Origin: Gammaproteobacteria bacterium
Lineage (GTDB): Bacteria; Pseudomonadota; Gammaproteobacteria; Eutrophobiales; Eutrophobiaceae
Assembly (NCBI GenBank): GCA_016198885.1
Contig: JACQHV010000101.1
Span: 1-8,691, forward strand
Length of the DNA stretch: 8,691 nt
Reading direction: 5' to 3'
Shown piece after piece: positions 5,940-8,691 of the stretch. Position 1 is the stretch's first letter. Every line of letters begins with the position of its first letter. The notes under the pieces were generated by a model that was not told the origin of the DNA, ran no database searches, and saw only the letters and a program-made list of their open reading frames with translations. The position numbers were made by a program, and so were the translations under genes.

Positions 5940-6688
5940 CACATGGTCGCCTGTACAATCTGAGGAAGTATTTCATTTGTCGCGCGCGCTACATCTTCTG
6001 GGAAGTCGATCTCAATCCAGGGAATTCCGGTGATATCTTCATACGCAAAATGTTCAGGATGTTGAAGCAGGAGATCACGGATACATTCTTCATAAGGTTG
6101 TTTATCATCACCAAGATTCAAATATGCTTTTGCCTGGGTTATTAATCCGGACGCAGTTTCTCCGGTAAAACGGAAGAATCCCACCGATTCGCCCTGAAAG
6201 TCATATACCAGATCTTTGTCTATCTGTTTCCGGAAATCAACGATATGTCCATTGTGCACACATAATTTTACCGCTTCATCACCAGGTTCAAAATCACGGT
6301 CCAGAAGAAAACAATTACTATTTTTCGAATTAATCAAACGTCCGATGAGATTGTGATCGTAGAGAACATCTGCATCCATTAAGATGAAATCCTGATCAGT
6401 ACCGATTTTTTCAAGTCCGGTCAGCATACTGATTATACTTCCTTTTTCGTAATTTGGATTATGCACGGTAATGGTAAAATTCACGGCGCTGGAAGAGGAA
6501 ATCTCCTGTTCGATCAAATTTGATTGATAACCTGTCACTACAATTATCTCATCAATATTGTAGTGCTGGAGTATTTGCAGGTGCCGCTGAATCAGACTGA
6601 CATCACCAAACTCAAGCAGACATTTCGGTTTGTCAAATACATCACCAAGACGTTGTCCGACACCTGCTGCCAGTATAACGGCCTTCAT
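5939..6688 (-). CDS. LicC/PntC-like nucleotidyltransferase, probable AEP cytidylyltransferase
   Basis: This stand-alone 249-aa sugar-phosphate-type nucleotidyltransferase opens the operon. The N-terminus MKAVILAAGVGQRLGD has the canonical LAAGxGxRL phosphate loop and is followed by DKPKCLLEFG with the conserved lysine. MDADV at 104-108 gives the metal-binding aspartates, and IEIDFPEDVARA at 225-236 is the expected C-terminal motif. This is the family of LicC (phosphocholine cytidylyltransferase) and PntC (CMP-AEP synthase). Given the neighbours, transfer of CMP to AEP is the likely reaction, but the substrate cannot be read from sequence. I chose ATG at 6688 because family proteins begin at MKAVILAAG. 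An in-frame TTG at 6706 would add six residues, but GAGG lies only one base before it. No strong ribosome site precedes the ATG. Its stop overlaps the pepM start. Confidence 0.85.
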   Translation of the reverse strand: MKAVILAAGVGQRLGDVFDKPKCLLEFGDVSLIQRHLQILQHYNIDEIIVVTGYQSNLIEQEISSSSAVNFTITVHNPNYEKGSIISMLTGLEKIGTDQDFILMDADVLYDHNLIGRLINSKNSNCFLLDRDFEPGDEAVKLCVHNGHIVDFRKQIDKDLVYDFQGESVGFFRFTGETASGLITQAKAYLNLGDDKQPYEECIRDLLLQHPEHFAYEDITGIPWIEIDFPEDVARATNEILPQIVQATM

Positions 6689-6745
6689 GGTATTAATAGA
6701 GAACAAACCTCAGTATTCGGTTGATAATCATTAAATTTAAGGAGC

Positions 6746-6794
6746 AGGGTGTCCATCTGCGGTTTTTATTAGCATTTATGACCGCAGTAACCCT
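6746..6794. promoter_or_regulatory. Compound dyad in the divergent promoter region
   Basis: The 6689-6932 spacer separates the phosphonate operon from the kinase gene and must hold both promoters. CTGCGGT (6757-6763) is the exact reverse complement of ACCGCAG (6781-6787), and outside it AGGGT (6746-6750) pairs with ACCCT (6790-6794). The two arm pairs are offset unevenly (6 and 2 bases). It could be an operator serving both directions or a leader hairpin of the operon mRNA. There is no U tract on the operon side to suggest attenuation. I could not choose promoter hexamers with confidence; TATAAA at 6917-6922 is a weak -10 candidate for the kinase. Confidence 0.4.
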
Positions 6795-6932
6795 ACCAAG
6801 ATATGTCACTTTACAGTAGTATTGTAGTATAAGTGGCTGAAATGATGTTAAGAATATTAGCCATAGTTGAGGGCATAAGGGACTCTATTTCAATCTGAAT
6901 TCAACCACAGTCTGGATATAAATACAGCTTGA

Positions 6933-8228
6933 ATGACTACCAACGTACCTGAAAAACTCGGCAAGTATGAGATAAAAAAGCAGATTGGTCGTGGCAGCAT
7001 GGGGATAGTCTATGAAGGCCATGATCCATTTGCTGATTGCATGGTGGCTATTAAAGTTGCTCTATCAGAATCGCTGAAAAGCCCCGAGGCTGGTGCACGT
7101 TATCGCAAGATGTTTTTTAATGAAGCGCATACAGCGGGCAAATTAAAACACCCAAATATTATTGAAATCCTGGATGCCGGCGCCGAGGGTGAAATATGTT
7201 ACATAGTGATGGAACTTGTTGAAGGCGGCCAAACCCTGAAACAATATTGCTACCCGGAAAATCTGCTTCCTTATGAGCAGGTCGTTGAAATCATTTTCAA
7301 ATGTGCCAAGGCGCTTGATTATGCACATCGCGTAGGTGTAATACATCGTGATATCAAACCATCCAATATCCTTATCAGCAAGGATATGGATGTCAAGATC
7401 AGTGATTTCAGTATTGCCCATTTGATGACGGCGGAGGCATCTTCCACCATGCCTATGGGATTTGTCGGTTCTCCACGCTATATGTCCCCTGAACAAGTGC
7501 AGGAAGACAGCATCACAAACCAGACGGATTTATTTTCGCTTGGCATAGTGATGTATGAATTACTGTCAGGGAAACATCCATTTGTTGCGGATGGTTTTTC
7601 CAGATTGATACATAAAATAATAAATGAAAAACAACCGCCATTACGGACTTATCGTTCAGATATCCCGGATATCTTGGAGAAGATTGTCCACCATATATTG
7701 GAAAAAGATACAAAGAAGCGGTACAAGATGGGTTTAAACCTCGCCGCTGATTTAAGCCTGGCATTTGATTATCTTGAACAACCCAAAGAGGATTTGGCGG
7801 AGAAAGAAAAATTTACTGTCGTTAAACAACTGGATTTTTTCCAGGGATTTTCAGATGCAGAAATCTGGGAAATTATCCGGGCATGCATATGGCAGGAATA
7901 TGAAACAGGAAATGAGATCATCATAGAAGGTGATATTGACGATGCATTTTATGTAATTGCTGCTGGTGCTGTTGAAGTTCAAAGAGATAAAAAAACGATA
8001 GGTAATCTCCAGGCGGGAGATTGCTTTGGTGAAATGGGCTATCTGGCCAATATGGAACGTACAGCAACAATACGCGCCAAGGATTTTGTCAGGTTGATTA
8101 AAATCAATGGCACGATGATTGATCAACTATCAGTAGGTTGTCAGTTGCGTTTTAATAAAATATTTTTACGCACACTGGTCAAACGCCTGTCTCTTACAAC
8201 ACAAAAAGTCGTCTCATCCAGTAATTAA
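6933..8228 (+). CDS. Serine/threonine protein kinase with C-terminal cyclic-nucleotide-binding domain
   Basis: Residues about 12-280 are a Hanks-type kinase: glycine loop G19-RGSMG24, VAIK41 lysine, a helix-C glutamate near E64, HRD140-IKPSN145, activation segment D158-F-S, GSPRYMSPEQ at 179-188, D199 in TDLFSLG, and R263. The catalytic residues are present, so an active enzyme is expected, but the DFG glycine is serine. Residues about 298-420 form a CRP-like cyclic-nucleotide-binding domain with DFFQGFSDAE, GDIDDAFYVIAAGAVEV, and the phosphate-binding cassette FGEMGYLANMERTATI at 365-380, including E367 and R376. There is no membrane segment, so this is a soluble kinase probably gated by cAMP or cGMP, a layout like eukaryotic PKG with the domains reversed. 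The ATG has no strong ribosome site. It is transcribed away from the phosphonate operon; a regulatory link to it is possible but not shown. Confidence 0.93.
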   Translation: MTTNVPEKLGKYEIKKQIGRGSMGIVYEGHDPFADCMVAIKVALSESLKSPEAGARYRKMFFNEAHTAGKLKHPNIIEILDAGAEGEICYIVMELVEGGQTLKQYCYPENLLPYEQVVEIIFKCAKALDYAHRVGVIHRDIKPSNILISKDMDVKISDFSIAHLMTAEASSTMPMGFVGSPRYMSPEQVQEDSITNQTDLFSLGIVMYELLSGKHPFVADGFSRLIHKIINEKQPPLRTYRSDIPDILEKIVHHILEKDTKKRYKMGLNLAADLSLAFDYLEQPKEDLAEKEKFTVVKQLDFFQGFSDAEIWEIIRACIWQEYETGNEIIIEGDIDDAFYVIAAGAVEVQRDKKTIGNLQAGDCFGEMGYLANMERTATIRAKDFVRLIKINGTMIDQLSVGCQLRFNKIFLRTLVKRLSLTTQKVVSSSN

Positions 8229-8262
8229 GATCAAAATTGTTTCGTGCCTGTTCAGGGTAGTG

Positions 8263-8691
8263 TTAATCGCCGTGTCTGTCCCGGTATCTCTCAATCAATT
8301 TCAGGGTAGAGGCATCATGTGACGGACTTATCTTTTGACGCTTCAGTTCATTTGCAATGGAGTCTGCAATAGTTTTACCCAATTCCACACCCCATTGGTC
8401 GAACGAATTAATATTCCAGATACAGCCCTGTACATATGTTCTGTGTTCATACATTGCGAGTAATGCCCCCAATGTCGCCGGTGTTAATGATTCATACAAG
8501 ATGGTGGTACTCGGTTTGTTTCCTGCGATGAATTTATAATGAGATGCATTCTGAGTATTTTCATCAATATTACCCATCATTAATGCCTCGCTCTGGGCAA
8601 TGCAGTTGGCCAGCAATATTCTATGGTGATCTTTTTCGTCACGAGGACTGCTCATTGAAGCAAGCAAATCCACTGGCACCAAACGTGTGCC
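8263..8691 (-). CDS. pgi: Glucose-6-phosphate isomerase, C-terminal part (5' end outside window)
   Basis: This cytosolic enzyme interconverts glucose 6-phosphate and fructose 6-phosphate in glycolysis and gluconeogenesis. The 142 visible residues enter from the right edge as GTRLVPVDLLAS and end in ERYRDRHGD. They contain the DHHRILLANCIAQSEALM segment, KPSTTILYESLTP, YEHRTYVQGCIWNINSFDQW, and VELGK with the catalytic lysine, which together satisfy the second PGI signature. HDAST near the C-terminus is also typical. The TTG at 8680-8682 is internal, not a start, because the reading frame and homology continue upstream. The gene converges on the kinase gene with a 34-bp gap (8229-8262) in which I see no clear terminator. 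Confidence 0.95.
   Translation of the reverse strand, partial: GTRLVPVDLLASMSSPRDEKDHHRILLANCIAQSEALMMGNIDENTQNASHYKFIAGNKPSTTILYESLTPATLGALLAMYEHRTYVQGCIWNINSFDQWGVELGKTIADSIANELKRQKISPSHDASTLKLIERYRDRHGD

Noticed and set aside
5940..5942. GTG as the start of the PEP mutase fusion
   Set aside because: The ATG one codon later overlaps the preceding stop as TGATG, as at the decarboxylase/phnW junction, and is the simpler start.
6933..8228. Pseudokinase because of DFS
   Set aside because: The metal-binding aspartate D158 and all other catalytic residues are intact; only the glycine is changed.
8680..8682. TTG as the start of a short separate gene at the right edge
   Set aside because: The frame and PGI homology (GTR before LVPVDLL) continue upstream to the window edge, so this is the tail of pgi.

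Overview
The window reads as a bacterial chromosome, most likely from an environmental gamma- or betaproteobacterium. That placement rests on gene content and the style of the encoded proteins: a glucose-6-phosphate isomerase with a proteobacterial-type C-terminus, a cytoplasmic Hanks-type kinase fused to a cyclic-nucleotide-binding domain, and a ferredoxin/metallo-beta-lactamase fusion. There is no rRNA or tRNA to confirm it.

Layout from left to right. Positions 1-691 (minus, cut by the window edge) encode a single-cluster-ferredoxin-like domain joined to a metallo-beta-lactamase-fold hydrolase. Positions 692-919 are a promoter/repeat region with several short dyads and an 85-bp element bounded by perfect 19-bp inverted repeats. 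Positions 920-1762 (minus) encode a 280-aa uncharacterised protein with an R-N-x3-H motif of HEPN type. This gene lies between inverted copies of one 16-bp repeat, so it looks like an inserted accessory cassette. Positions 1847-6688 (minus) are a phosphonate biosynthesis operon, read in the order nucleotidyltransferase, PEP mutase fused to a second nucleotidyltransferase, phosphonopyruvate decarboxylase, 2-aminoethylphosphonate transaminase. An intrinsic terminator follows it. Positions 6689-6932 are a divergent promoter region with a compound dyad. Positions 6933-8228 (plus) encode the kinase with a cyclic-nucleotide-binding domain. Positions 8263-8691 (minus, 5' end outside) are the end of pgi.

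The four operon genes spell out a pathway: phosphoenolpyruvate to phosphonopyruvate (PepM), to phosphonoacetaldehyde (Ppd), to 2-aminoethylphosphonate (AEP; PhnW acting in the biosynthetic direction). Cytidylyl activation of AEP by one or both nucleotidyltransferases probably follows. CMP-AEP would be the donor for decorating a lipid or surface glycan; the final transferase is not in the window. Two of the three junctions are tight TGATG stop/start overlaps. The third, between pepM and ppd, is opened by a 197-bp spacer dense in palindromes.

The most unusual points are the HEPN-motif gene bracketed by inverted repeats, the repeat copy that supplies the last codons and stop of phnW and one arm of its terminator, the palindromic insertion inside the operon, the two nucleotidyltransferases in one AEP operon, the DFS (not DFG) kinase with a cyclic-nucleotide sensor, and the altered cluster and metal motifs of the first gene. 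No wholly new multi-gene system is demonstrated; the repeat-flanked cassette is the best candidate for something undescribed.
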